Source: Nemertoderma westbladi
Taxonomy: Eukaryota; Xenacoelomorpha; Nemertodermatida; Nemertodermatidae
Length of the DNA: 30,557 bases
Assembly: GCA_032718475.1 (NCBI GenBank)
Contig: JAUCBJ010000061.1
Span: forward strand, 1-30,557
Reading direction: 5' to 3'
Shown one piece after another: positions 19,956 to 28,430 of this stretch (its first letter is position 1; each line of letters opens with the position of its first letter). A program made the translations under genes and the position numbers. The notes beneath the pieces are model-generated. The model was not told where the DNA came from and searched no databases. It was given only the letters and a program-made list of their open reading frames with translations.

Positions 19956-20945
19956 CAGCGTTTGGAGTGGGTATGTGACTACATTATTTTATTTTTTTTT
20001 ATTTTTATATTTATGTATGCATTATTATGTAATTTCTATTATTATGATCGTTTTCTTTAATTTTATTTAGTAGAATAATATTTTAATGATTATTCAGTAG
20101 ATTAGGGCAATATTTTTTTGGTGTTTTATTACTTAATTACTTAGTATAATATATTTTGTTAATGGCGAGAAATAATTTCATTTTCTCTTTCCTTACTGTC
20201 CGTATCATACTATAAATACGTGACTACAGTAAGATGAAATGTCAGTACTTACTAAAGTACAATATACCGCTCCTACTATACTTAGGTATTATTGGTAAAG
20301 TAGAGTATTAGGAATGCAAAGTTCAGATCCTTGTGTCTCGGCTAAACCAAGCTCTGGGTAGACCTTGGAAACGACTTGCCTCTTCTCACTGACATTGCTT
20401 CTTGCAATATTGCTCTCATACCGTATCTTAAATAATACATATAGTAGGAATATGTCCATTTAACAGTAGCGTTGAAACTCGCGCAAAATAAATCTGTTAA
20501 ACCCTTTGACCATCTGAAATTCTAGTCGATTAAGATATCGCGGCACCCACCGATATACTTGAAAGAAAAAGTTCTAGAATCAGTGGTTAACGTCCCCAGA
20601 CATGTTCTGGAATAAATCGGTGCCCATCCTAAATATTAAATATTTGATAAATATTTACAACGTTTGTTATAACAAATGTTAAAATAGAGGAAATGCTAAC
20701 AAATCTGTTAAGTACTTACCGATACTCTTAAAAGACAAAATTCTGGAATTAAGGATCCTAGTCCCCAGACATGTTCTGGAATAAAACTATGTCTATTTTA
20801 ATATCAAATAATAAAATTCATGGGAATAAATTTTTAAATTCATATCCTCTCATGAATTTAATAAATTGTCATATTATACAATTTATAAACATTCCCAAAA
20901 TTCCGTTAATTAATAGATCATGGGAGCGGAGATTCACCCTATTAA
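19956..20945 (+). other. Non-coding region after pol with a ~169-bp direct repeat
   Basis: AT-rich and without a domain-bearing frame. GTCCCCAGACATGTTCTGGAATAAA-type copies at 20592-20616 and 20761-20785, with related flanks (TTACTTACCGATA.TCTTNAAAG), make a diverged direct repeat with a 169-bp offset. Position 20942-20945 is the TTAA target of the nested element. Confidence 0.6.
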
Positions 20946-22505
20946 CCCTATTAAACCCGGGGGGGGGGGTCAATATGACCCCTCCCGTGGTTTTTTTATT
21001 ATAATTCTGAAACAAACGCAGTTGGGAATCTGAAATTTTATGAATTTTCTTAAAAATCTATTGTCTACCTAGTAGTGAAAACCGTTTTCAAAAATATTGG
21101 GTACTTTTCGAGTTATAGCACCATATTTTAACCCTACTTTTGGCACTTTTTTTGAGACGTTTTTTGAAAATTACATTTCATTAAATATGAATTGTAACAT
21201 CTCTATTTTTGATTTACACCGGTTTTTTGGTGTTAGAAATTGGATGGAATTCATATAAATTGATTTAGAAATTTAAAACTTTTTTTTTCGGTGGGTGCCA
21301 AATTTTGGTGCAGGCACCAAATTTTGAAATAAGTCAATTTTGTAAATTGATTGTTTGAAACTTGTTTTTTACGTAATTGGGGTTTTTTGGGGTTCTGGAT
21401 TCGATGAAATATATACGAGTTGCACCAAGCGTATCAAACTTGTATTTTTCGGTGCTGTGTGCAAATTTTGGTGCTAGCACGAAATTTTGAAAATCCATTC
21501 AATAGATAAAATTGCTTGTGACAATTTATTTCTTGCGGTTTAGAGGTTTATGGCTGTTCTGAATTCAATGGAAAATATAATTATCGAACTGGACATCTCA
21601 AACTTGTATTTTTCGGATGTGGGTGCAAAATGTGGTGCTGGCACCAAATTTTGAAAACCATCAAATATATCAATTGATTGTGTCACCTTGTTTCTTGCGT
21701 TATACGGGTTTGTGATGGTTCTGAATTCAATGGAATCAGTAAAAATTTCATAAGAGTTCTCAAACTTGTATTTTTCGCCGGTGGGTGAAAATTGTTGTGC
21801 CAGCACCAAATTTTGGAAAATATGCAAATTGATAAGTAGATAGTATCGCCTTGTTTCTTGCGTTATACGGGTTTATGAGGGTCCTGAATCCGATGGAATC
21901 AATAAAAACAGCACTGGACATCGCAAACTTGTACTTTTTGGTGATGGGTACGAAATTTGGTGCTAGCACCAAAATTTGCCAAATTACGCCGAAAAATACA
22001 AGTAGCAATGATCTGGCATATTAGAAATGTATTCCATTAGAATCAGCGCCCTAGAAAACCTGAAAATGTGAATTTATAGCATCGTATAAGTGAATTAAAA
22101 ATTTTGTGTTCTAACTGAAAAGTGCTGGTTACTTTGTTTTTTTCATTTTTTTCCTACGCAGTGAGGACTAAACAGCCATTTATAGTAATCATATCATTTT
22201 TTAATATTTTCCAATGTATTTTGCACCCCAGAAAACCTGTATTAAAAATATTTAGCCGAAAATGTAACTTTCAAATTTTGTGAAAATTGTGCACTACTTG
22301 TAATTTTGGTGCTGCAATATAACCACCCCAGTACATTTTTTCGAAATTTTTTTTTTTCGGTCGGATCCAGACAAGTGATACCTACGTACAAACAAAAAAT
22401 CAGACGTTTTCGTAAATATTTGTAGATTTTAGAGGGGGGGGTAAATATGACCCCCCCCCCCCCCCCGGTATTTGTACAACATTTTATAGCCCGGTACTAA
22501 TAGGG
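20946..22505. mobile_element. Nested piggyBac-like non-autonomous element (1560 bp, TTAA flanks)
   Basis: The element starts CCCTATTA and ends TAATAGGG and is bordered by TTAA on both sides (20942-20945, 22506-22509), the piggyBac target signature. Subterminal G/C-rich palindromes mirror each other: GGGGTCAATATGACCCC at 20966-20982, and a G run, AAATATGA and a long C run at about 22433-22466. The interior is a tandem array and contains no transposase. It interrupts the BEL element, so it inserted later than, or was carried along with, this BEL lineage. The long G and C runs may be length-inaccurate. Confidence 0.78.
21190..22010 (+). repeat. ~162-bp tandem array, about five diverged units
   Basis: The landmark AAACTT(GTATTTTT)CGG recurs at about 21275, 21435, 21599, 21761 and 21923, spaced 160-164 bp. 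Each unit carries a near-palindrome of the form GGTGC.A(A)ATTTTGGTGC..GCACCAAATTTTG. The minus-strand frames at 21540-22008 are translations of this array, with a repeated K(Y/I).F motif, and are not genes. Confidence 0.85.
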
Positions 22506-22509
22506 TTAA

Positions 22510-23153
22510 GTATATCAGTGTGAGAGAATCTCCAGTGTATAGTCAATAGCCGATAAAATTCATAAAATCATGTATAAGGGGGATATTGACAATTAAAGAG
22601 TCATTATTAAATAGCATCCCAGATCTGTATGCATGAGAAATACCCTAATTCTACCGCTAGCTTTGCATAATGTCACCATAGTAACAACCACGCTAGAATT
22701 AGAAGTGAGTTAAAAGAACAATAGAAAGCTTGCCCCATTGAATAGCATGCGTAATAAATAGCACTTGCTAGTATCTAGGGATACATAATAATAACGTGGC
22801 ATTCTGGAAGGCATCTGACTAATGTACAAATTGTGGCAGGAATGTGGAATTTGTGTATTTATAGGTGATGTTGCTACTAAAGTGTGTTTACAGTAGCGAG
22901 TCGCAGTTGTGAAAGTTACCCTGCATCTGTAGCAAGTACCTCCAGTATATTCAAGCCCTTGGGACGGACAGTGGAGTGACTCGCGCTGGTTATTGTTGTC
23001 ATTGCGTGGCTACTACGTTGGCGAGGGGCACAGCGACGACAGTACATCAGCGCTGAGGAACTCAGGGCTGTCCGGGGGCATAGAGGGGAAGGCAGCGACG
23101 CCCGCTAGCCTTATTATTATTAACTATAATATCGATAAACTCATATAGCAGCT
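22510..23153 (+). promoter_or_regulatory. Leader region ahead of the accessory frames, possible internal promoter
   Basis: AT-rich at first, then a distinctly GC-richer tract (about 22890-23110) with several hairpin-prone words, ending about 45 bp before ATG 23154. A TATTTATA at 22856-22863 is followed by TTTACAGTAG about 25 bases later, a plausible TATA/initiator pair. The sequence ATAGCAG just before the ATG could instead be a splice acceptor for a subgenomic RNA. Neither is demonstrated. An X-box-like GTCACCATAGTAAC lies at 22672-22685. Confidence 0.35.
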
Positions 23154-23711
23154 ATGACTGAGTTGATAGAAGATGATCTTGGTATCAGGGAGCGATATAC
23201 CCTACCACTGCAAGCGTTTGTTGATAGTTTGATAATCGGCGATGTGATTCAACACACGACGGAAGACGATGGCCATTATATTGAACCACCAATGTCAAAG
23301 GAACAGCTCAAGCGTGAATTGGACTATAGAAAATTCACCGCTCGCTATACGCATCGTAATGGTACGTATATGGACTTCTTAACTACTGGTCATCCTATCG
23401 ATTTACACGATACGGACGATGTAGACACCGAAAGGGAAATGATTCTATTTAAATATCATGCCCAGCGAAGTTGGAATGATAAACTGAGAATTGAACATGA
23501 AAATTCGATTCAAAACCGACTCGAAAGAGAAGATGTTGAAGAACCGGACAAGCGTAGTGACTTTAACGAATATTTAGAGTTCTTGAGAGAAACTTATCTC
23601 AATGTAGCTAGTCAGCAAAATCTCGAAACTCGATATCCTCAAGGTATACATCATAACCCTATGATGGAGCTTAAACGGCTTAAACGGCTTAAACTTAATA
23701 TTTTACTATGA
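23154..23711 (+). CDS. Accessory ORF A of the BEL element, 185 aa, unknown family
   Basis: I do not recognise this protein. It is strongly charged and hydrophilic, with no signal peptide or membrane segment, so it is unlike an envelope glycoprotein. Features: an acidic start (ELIEDDLGIRERY), a central KFTARYTHRNGTYMDFL, an acidic DLHDTDDVDTERE, a coiled-coil-prone stretch around ENSIQNRLEREDVEEPDKR, and a basic, leucine-rich end (ELKRLKRLKLNILL). ATG 23154 is the first in frame, with a purine at -3. The frame ends in TGA overlapping an ATGATG by four bases, and the next frame starts there in another phase. Its 3' part (from 23491) is copied in tandem. It could be an element-encoded structural, regulatory or captured protein. 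Confidence 0.55.
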   Translation: MTELIEDDLGIRERYTLPLQAFVDSLIIGDVIQHTTEDDGHYIEPPMSKEQLKRELDYRKFTARYTHRNGTYMDFLTTGHPIDLHDTDDVDTEREMILFKYHAQRSWNDKLRIEHENSIQNRLEREDVEEPDKRSDFNEYLEFLRETYLNVASQQNLETRYPQGIHHNPMMELKRLKRLKLNILL

Positions 23712-24056
23712 TGTATCTTACCGCCGATCGACCGCTACCTGTTGTACCGGATAGCTTCGAACAGATGGAGGAATTGAACATGAAACTTCTATTCAAAACC
23801 GACTCGAAAGAGAAGATGTTGAAGAACCGGACAAGCGTAGTGACTTTAACGGATATTTAGAGTTCTTGAGAGAAACTTATCTCAATGTAGCTAGTCAGCA
23901 AAATCTCGAAACTCGATATCCTCAAGGTATACATCATAACCCTATGATGGAGCTTAAACGTCTTAAACGGCTTAAACTTAATATTTTACTATGATGTATC
24001 TTACCACCAATCGACCGCTACCTGTTGTACCGGATAGCTTCGAACAGATGGAGGAA
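23491..24056 (+). repeat. 283-bp tandem duplication within the accessory region
   Basis: 23491-23773 is repeated at 23774-24056 with only a few substitutions, for example around 23784-23792 and 24006-24009. The duplicate copies the 3' half of ORF A, the ATGATG overlap and the start of ORF B. Because 283 is not a multiple of three it changes frame. The second copy of the ORF A segment therefore has no start codon of its own, and only the second ORF B start leads into the full ORF B. Confidence 0.95.
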
Positions 24057-24350
24057 TATTGTAAAACTGGAGAAAGATCACCAGCGTTTCTCTTACAAGA
24101 CGTGCGTCTTTGGTATTACTGCGATGAATGCCCTAGACCCAATCAACAAACGGAAAGACATAAACATCCGCAGAGATGTAGCGCTAAACACAGTTTTACT
24201 CGCCATACTTACGGGAGTTTTGAGCGAAACTTGTTTGACGTACCACCTACGCTCACTCGACTCAAACGATCCTTAAATAAACCAATGATCAGAGTTCCGG
24301 AATACTCGGTCAGACCTCCTCATTCCCTGGTGCTACCTCAGACTTCTTGA
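23991..24350 (+). CDS. Accessory ORF B, 119 aa, with a Cys/His cluster
   Basis: Unknown protein. It starts at the ATGATG that overlaps the stop of the duplicated ORF A end. After a Pro-rich start (RPLPVVPDSFEQMEEY) it has a zinc-finger-like arrangement, C-x2-C-x15-C-x3-H, in YYCDECPRPN...CSAKH, with further His residues in SFTRHTYG. A basic, proline-rich tail follows. The Cys/His cluster suggests metal and perhaps nucleic-acid binding, but this is inference. Another frame (24025-24276) is also open here and I judge it a shadow because it lacks continuity with its neighbours. The ORF ends at TGA 24348-24350. Confidence 0.5.
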   Translation: MMYLTTNRPLPVVPDSFEQMEEYCKTGERSPAFLLQDVRLWYYCDECPRPNQQTERHKHPQRCSAKHSFTRHTYGSFERNLFDVPPTLTRLKRSLNKPMIRVPEYSVRPPHSLVLPQTS

Positions 24351-24360
24351 TCCTAATAGT

Positions 24361-24666
24361 ATGACGGATCCTCCTGAGTTGTACTCATTGTTCAAAGACC
24401 TAGTGTTACCCAAACAATTAATCAGTGGCACTCCGGTTGTGGGCTCTCTAGACATTCGCCCATCCTACCTACCCGGATTGGGATGTGGACATTTAATATC
24501 GCCGTTCAACCCGTATAATCGTCCCGGTTTAACTCCGATACAACCTGTCACCGAGGTGGAGGAACGCATTGTACAAAACGCGCTGGACGCTATTCGGCAA
24601 AAGATGGGAAAGGGAACCTACGATTGTTTAGACAGATGTAAATTGCAACAACAAGTCCAAGCGTAA
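24361..24666 (+). CDS. Accessory ORF C, 101 aa, unknown
   Basis: Follows ORF B by 10 bp in a different frame. It has PPELYSLFKDLVLPKQL, then SLDIRPSYLPGLGCGHLISP, a proline-rich middle (NPYNRPGLTPIQPV) and a helical end with EERIVQNALDAIRQKMGKG and CLDRCK. There is no membrane segment and no family I can name. The frame is open upstream of the ATG back to 24277, so B and C may once have been one reading frame broken by an indel. Coding-like sequence continues downstream in another phase (24642-24773). Confidence 0.5.
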   Translation: MTDPPELYSLFKDLVLPKQLISGTPVVGSLDIRPSYLPGLGCGHLISPFNPYNRPGLTPIQPVTEVEERIVQNALDAIRQKMGKGTYDCLDRCKLQQQVQA

Positions 24667-25388
24667 AGGAATTAGCTTTACCCCAGTTCGATCGTGAAAT
24701 CCAGAATCTTGAGGAAGATATCGAACTTGGACGAACATACTCTCTGCAAGAGTTCTTGGACGAACGCTTTCAATGACAAGCGGAGGAGAATCAGCTCGAG
24801 GAGAAGCATATCGAAATGGATGAGAGAGAAGAAGCAGCTTTAGCCCAACAAGAAGCTCAAATCCTTATGACTGATCTCTATTCCAAAACCATCATTCATC
24901 CTTCGATGGCTCCCCATTTCGGAGATAAACTCTTCGCGACAGCACAACCTCAACCGGTTGATATCAACTTAAGATCTAGAGACCTTATCGCTGACGCTCC
25001 TATGTTACAACATCCGCCAATCGAGGCTGCTCGTGTCGATGGTATACTCATTGAACCTCCGGACAATCGAGCGGATCTTGTCCGTCGTATGGTACAAAAG
25101 GTTAACCTACGCGCTAGACCTTTGCCGAACTCATTTTACGGGATCAAAGATCACCCCTATTATGTCCATTTAACTCAATATTATATGGTGAAACTGAAAG
25201 ATCCAACACATAGTTTAAAGTTTCTACCATTAATAAATCCTCTCGATTTGGTTGAACTCAAACAACTACAAAAACATTTAGATCAATTGGTTAAAGTAAA
25301 CTCATTCAGAAAACCTTATAATGTTTCAAGAATAGAAAAGGACGTAATACCTCCGTATAATCTCTATGGATTTATTAAAACTCATTAG
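24642..25388 (+). CDS. Accessory ORF D, unknown, with one internal TGA
   Basis: The frame is open from 24642. It reads through a glutamate-rich segment (LPQFDREIQNLEEDIELGRT, then EFLDERF), meets a TGA at 24774-24776, and continues in frame. The uninterrupted ATG-started part is 24816-25388 (190 aa). It contains EEAALAQQEAQILMTDLYSK, IIHPSMAPHFGDKLF, PQPVDINLRSRDLIADAPML, PPDNRADLVRRMVQKVNLRA and PYYVHLTQYYMVKL. The charge pattern and lack of hydrophobic membrane stretches match ORFs A-C. It ends in TAG 25386-25388, and the frame goes on beyond. I do not recognise a domain. Confidence 0.5.
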
Positions 25389-25403
25389 TCCATTGGAATT
25401 TAT

Positions 25404-25577
25404 ATGTATTGTTCAAGGAATAAAGAATACGTTGACTTGTTCATAAACTCACATCCTGAGTTACAAGAAGTTCATAGAAGACCATATAAATATAAAGCCA
25501 GAGAACGCAAATTAGAGAGAACAATCAAACCGAGGAAATTTCTCACTACACACGGTCAACCTACCACTGTCGTTTAA
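25404..25577 (+). CDS. Accessory ORF E, 57 aa, basic; in frame with ORF D
   Basis: Short frame from ATG 25404 to TAA 25577, in the same phase as ORF D and five codons past its TAG, so it is probably the continuation of the same protein. It has EYVDLFINSHPELQEVHRRP followed by a very basic KYKARERKLERTIKPRKF. The basic tail could bind nucleic acid, but that is inference. Confidence 0.45.
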   Translation: MYCSRNKEYVDLFINSHPELQEVHRRPYKYKARERKLERTIKPRKFLTTHGQPTTVV

Positions 25578-25599
25578 ACGACCCATCAAGGACCAGTAA

Positions 25600-25815
25600 G
25601 AGCTGCCGTCCCGATCCACCAATGTCGACATCGATCAACCGGGTACCTCGACCGGCAGATACACCGACCATAATCCAAAACCTTCTGATGCAATCGTATT
25701 GCACCCTTCCCCCAGGAGTTATAGCACTCCTAGTAAAGTGGCTCGCCCCAAAGAGAAAAAGGCTCTTACTAGTCTCAAAAAACTTCGTAAATGCCATTCG
25801 CGAAAGAAGGACTGA
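25600..25815 (+). pseudogene. C-terminal tail of the accessory coding region
   Basis: Open frame without its own ATG, in a phase one base away from ORF E. It has SRSTNVDIDQPGTSTGRYTD and HPSPRSYSTPSKVARPKEKK and ends HSRKKD before TGA 25813-25815. The Ser/Pro/Lys composition looks coding and fits a basic C-terminus. The overlapping frame 25622-25867 is hydrophobic and AT-driven at its end and looks like a shadow. The 3' LTR begins 78 bp later. Confidence 0.4.
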
Positions 25816-25893
25816 TAGTTTAGAGTATTTTTATATTTTAGAAACTGTGATTTTTTATATTTTATAGACTTAAATCCCATTTTCTGGGAGCGG

Positions 25894-27002
25894 TGTAAAA
25901 GCTTTTGCGGACATAACAAGTCATTTTTACGCAATGCGTGAAATACTCTAAAATAGCCCTAAAATTGTTCAACTACGCGTCGGTCAGAAATTAGAACCAA
26001 GATGACGAAATCTGTCAGCTGATTTTTTGTGTACGTGGAGATTCCTTTGTTTGAGCCTATTCAGCCAATCAGAGCAATCTTCCCAGTTATGCCAGTAGAG
26101 ACCTACCTGTGGAAACTGGCACATGCGCAGTTATAGTTTTTCTGAGAATTAGATTCCTCTCAGGATTCTGTACTAAGTAGAGACGTTTCAGACTTTGGCC
26201 CAAGAACATCTGATGGCTGGATTATAAGGACGTAAATCTATTCACCCTGAATCACCAAACCACACCGGCACAAACTGCACCTTATCATACTGAACTTTAT
26301 GAACACATACTGACTGTTCACCGCACCGTTTAATGCTGTTTTATATTGTGTTAATTGCTGTTTATTAATGGATGTTATATTTGGAGAATACCGATAAATA
26401 ATCGTAAACCCCTCAACTTTCTTGATTACTGAGGTAACCGGAGGAAGGGTCTACCGGTAGCAACTGTGACTCAAATTATAGTGGTTTTTGTGTGAATTAA
26501 ATGCTATTTCATAATCCCTATGTGTGTCAGTTGCAATCCTCCTTATATATATGATAAAAATCAGTGACGGTCGGCAAATTAGTGTGAATTAGTGTGAAGT
26601 AGTGTGAAGTCGTGTGAAAGTTAATAAAGCATCTCCTAAAGAATGCGCTATTTACGAGATTCCATAGCCATCTAGTTGTGATTAGTGTAAGTCATAACTC
26701 TGTTTTATACTTAAAGCTCCACGTCCCAAAGGAACTGTTAATATTTCCCCGAAAGTAAATATAGTTGTCGGAGATTATATAGTAGCAATCAATCGAATAA
26801 TACAAAGTAGCCTACACCGCAATAACTTCCTCTGGAACCCGAATCCAGTCTCCCACACCGTGGGTCATACGCCGCGCACGGACTGGCTTCGGCGGATGTA
26901 AATTCAGTACACCAGGTAATTGGTAAGGGCAAAAGTCGATTCATAATTAAAAAGATATTTAAATTGGCAGGTTAAACTGCTAAAGGTCTAAAAGCGCGAA
27001 CA
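25894..27002 (+). repeat. 3' LTR of the BEL/Pao element
   Basis: 1109 bp, collinear with the 5' LTR. By eye I count about 24 substitutions plus a 1-base and a 2-base indel, roughly 98% identity. The TATAAG, AATAAA and 10-bp repeats are retained. GGGAGCGG immediately upstream is a weak polypurine tract. Confidence 0.93.
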
Positions 27003-27007
27003 GAAAC
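27003..27007. repeat. Right target-site duplication GAAAC
   Basis: Exact copy of 13452-13456. It marks the original intron sequence next to the EGF exon acceptor. Confidence 0.92.
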
Positions 27008-27104
27008 GTTGTATACAAATGTGTAATATTGATTTTTAGAACATGTTATTATGACATTAATTAAGAATTGAATCAGGGAGGTGATATAATGAGCCTCGGG
27101 AAGA

Positions 27105-27257
27105 ATGATTAAGTGTGTTTTATGTGGCACAAATGAGATTGAAGACGAGATGCACTTCTTATTAAAATGCAATTTTTTTCAAGACCTTCGAATCCAATTA
27201 ATAAATAGTAGATTCCATCAGAGACCAACATTGGCCAAAATTACAGTAGTGAATTAA
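27105..27257 (+). pseudogene. LINE ORF2 C-terminal fragment (zf-RVT-like), 50 aa
   Basis: The frame MIKCVLCGTNEIEDEMHFLL continues with KCNFFQDLRIQLI and RPTLAKI before TAA. It has the C-x2-C...H...C layout of the zinc-binding tail of non-LTR reverse transcriptases and shares the EDE.H.LL.C....R block with 11095-11340. It lies inside the intron of the minus-strand EGF gene. It is a short truncated remnant. Confidence 0.65.
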
Positions 27258-27820
27258 TGTTGTGTCAGCACGATTTAACTATAAAAAAAACTAGCATTGT
27301 TTGTCTTTCAGGCGATGAAAAGACGACATAGTTTTTCAGTGCGTTATAACAACGCATGGAAAAGCCCACAATAATTGTTATAGGCGAATGAATGGAATTG
27401 AAAATTTGAAAATATAAAAAATAAATTTATATAATTTGATGTTGGCCAGTATTACAATTAAATAATTCGTAATTCAATAACAATAACAATATGCTACTCG
27501 TCTTGTTTATGTGCAATTTTAAAATGTCTCTTTGCATGGTATATACAGTATTTCATAAAAAAGTAAGTTTAACTATTTATTTACATTTTGTATACTAATA
27601 GGTCAATGGGTGTGTTCTTATAACCGTTCTTCCTACATACATGTCAATTCAAGTCTATCAATTTATTTAGAATTTGATGTGCCTATCTTCTTATCGGCAA
27701 CTTCAATTCAATATGTGGTCATTGACACCATATCTTGTCCATCCTCGGACATCTTTCGAAATGCAGTTGGCCTACTGTACACATAGTAGCACCACAATTA
27801 ATATCGGATTGTTTACTTAC
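27258..27820. other. Intron 1 sequence of the EGF-exon gene, no other feature
   Basis: AT-rich, with no recognisable frame. On the minus strand it begins with the splice donor GTAAGT (complement of 27815-27820) of the signal-peptide exon. Confidence 0.5.
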
Positions 27821-27899
27821 TTGTTCTAATAATATATGCCGTTGCAGAGAGAGCCAATAATAGAGAAATCACTGGTCTATCTACAAAGGACATCGTCAT
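27821..27899 (-). CDS. Signal-peptide first coding exon of the EGF-exon gene (partial gene)
   Basis: The 79-nt exon starts with ATG (27899-27897); a second in-frame ATG is at 27893. It encodes 26 residues, MTMSFVDRPVISLLLALSAT followed by AYIIRT, a short N-region and a hydrophobic core typical of a secretory signal with likely cleavage near ATA-Y. It ends in phase 1 with a strong donor A|GTAAGT. The EGF exon at 13327-13449 is also phase 1, so they join as a secreted EGF-containing protein. Supported by the signal-like peptide, perfect donor, matching phase and same strand. Other exons between or upstream cannot be excluded. Confidence 0.6.
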
Positions 27900-28239
27900 G
27901 GTTTCTGCTTTGACGTAGAACGTAGAATCTCGGGATACATTTATTTAATGAACGTTCTTATATTCTACTGTAAGTAGGCCTACTGTACTACCAGTAGCTC
28001 AAGGTAACACTGAATAGGGATATTAGAAAATGAATAATTTAATGTGGAGAGAACAACAATAATAAACATTTGCTAAAGTTTTTGTCCCGCAGACCGCGAT
28101 ATATACTGTATGATATAATAGGCTAATATACATCAATAACGGGGTTTAAGGTAAATACGTAATTTTATTTCACAACATTGCCTTTTCACCTCCCCTTGCT
28201 AGAGTAGGTACAGGAATATTTTTAAAATAAGTCAGTTTT
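27900..28239. other. Upstream flank of the signal-peptide exon
   Basis: This would be the 5' UTR and promoter side of the minus-strand gene. I see no convincing TATA or GC box. A GTAGGCCTAC word occurs near 27976. Confidence 0.4.
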
Positions 28240-28430
28240 GGGGCGAGCCACGAAGTTTACGTTAGCCTTTGGTAGCGGTCTAATTAGTGCACCGTCTGTC
28301 GTCGTTGGAAATGTTTGAAGTCAGTCAATCTTTGATGAAATGGAACCAAATTTGGTACACATGTATTCTACCAAAAGTTTAGATATGCTACATGAAGACA
28401 GACTTCTATAATTCCCATGTCGGCCGCTAG
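28240..28430 (+). repeat. Dispersed repeat, copy 1 (GGGGCGAGCCACGAAGT family)
   Basis: Shares GGGGCGAGCCACGAAGT, CAATCTTTGATGAAAT, TTGGTACACATGT and CAAAAGTTTAGA, in order, with 29262-29470. The copies are diverged and in the same orientation. The minus-strand frame at 28321-28512 falls in it and has no domain. Confidence 0.75.

Larger units (their letters stand above)
13457..27002 (+). mobile_element. BEL/Pao LTR retrotransposon, full length but defective
   Basis: The 13,546-bp element has LTRs of 1108 and 1109 bp starting TGTAAAAG and ending CGAACA, and perfect GAAAC duplications. The internal order is gag, CCHC knuckles, DSG protease, reverse transcriptase, RNase H, integrase (HHCC, DD), then a nested piggyBac-like element and accessory frames. 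Protease before RT, with integrase last and a basic integrase tail, is the BEL/Pao order. Pol is broken by frameshifts, in-frame stops, a 28-bp duplication and apparent deletions in the RT and integrase cores. I see no TGG-type primer-binding site right after the 5' LTR. The purine tract before the 3' LTR (GGGAGCGG) is short. About 25 differences separate the LTRs by hand count. Confidence 0.93.

Noticed and set aside
21540-22008. Minus-strand frames with repeated KYKFE..S motifs
   Set aside because: They translate the 162-bp tandem array of the nested element.
23154-25815. Envelope (env-like) gene, making the element retrovirus-like
   Set aside because: No signal peptide, fusion peptide or transmembrane helix is visible in any of the frames; composition is hydrophilic throughout.
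25622-25867. 81-aa plus-strand frame before the 3' LTR
   Set aside because: Its end is AT-driven hydrophobic sequence; the alternative frame 25600-25815 has more coding-like composition.
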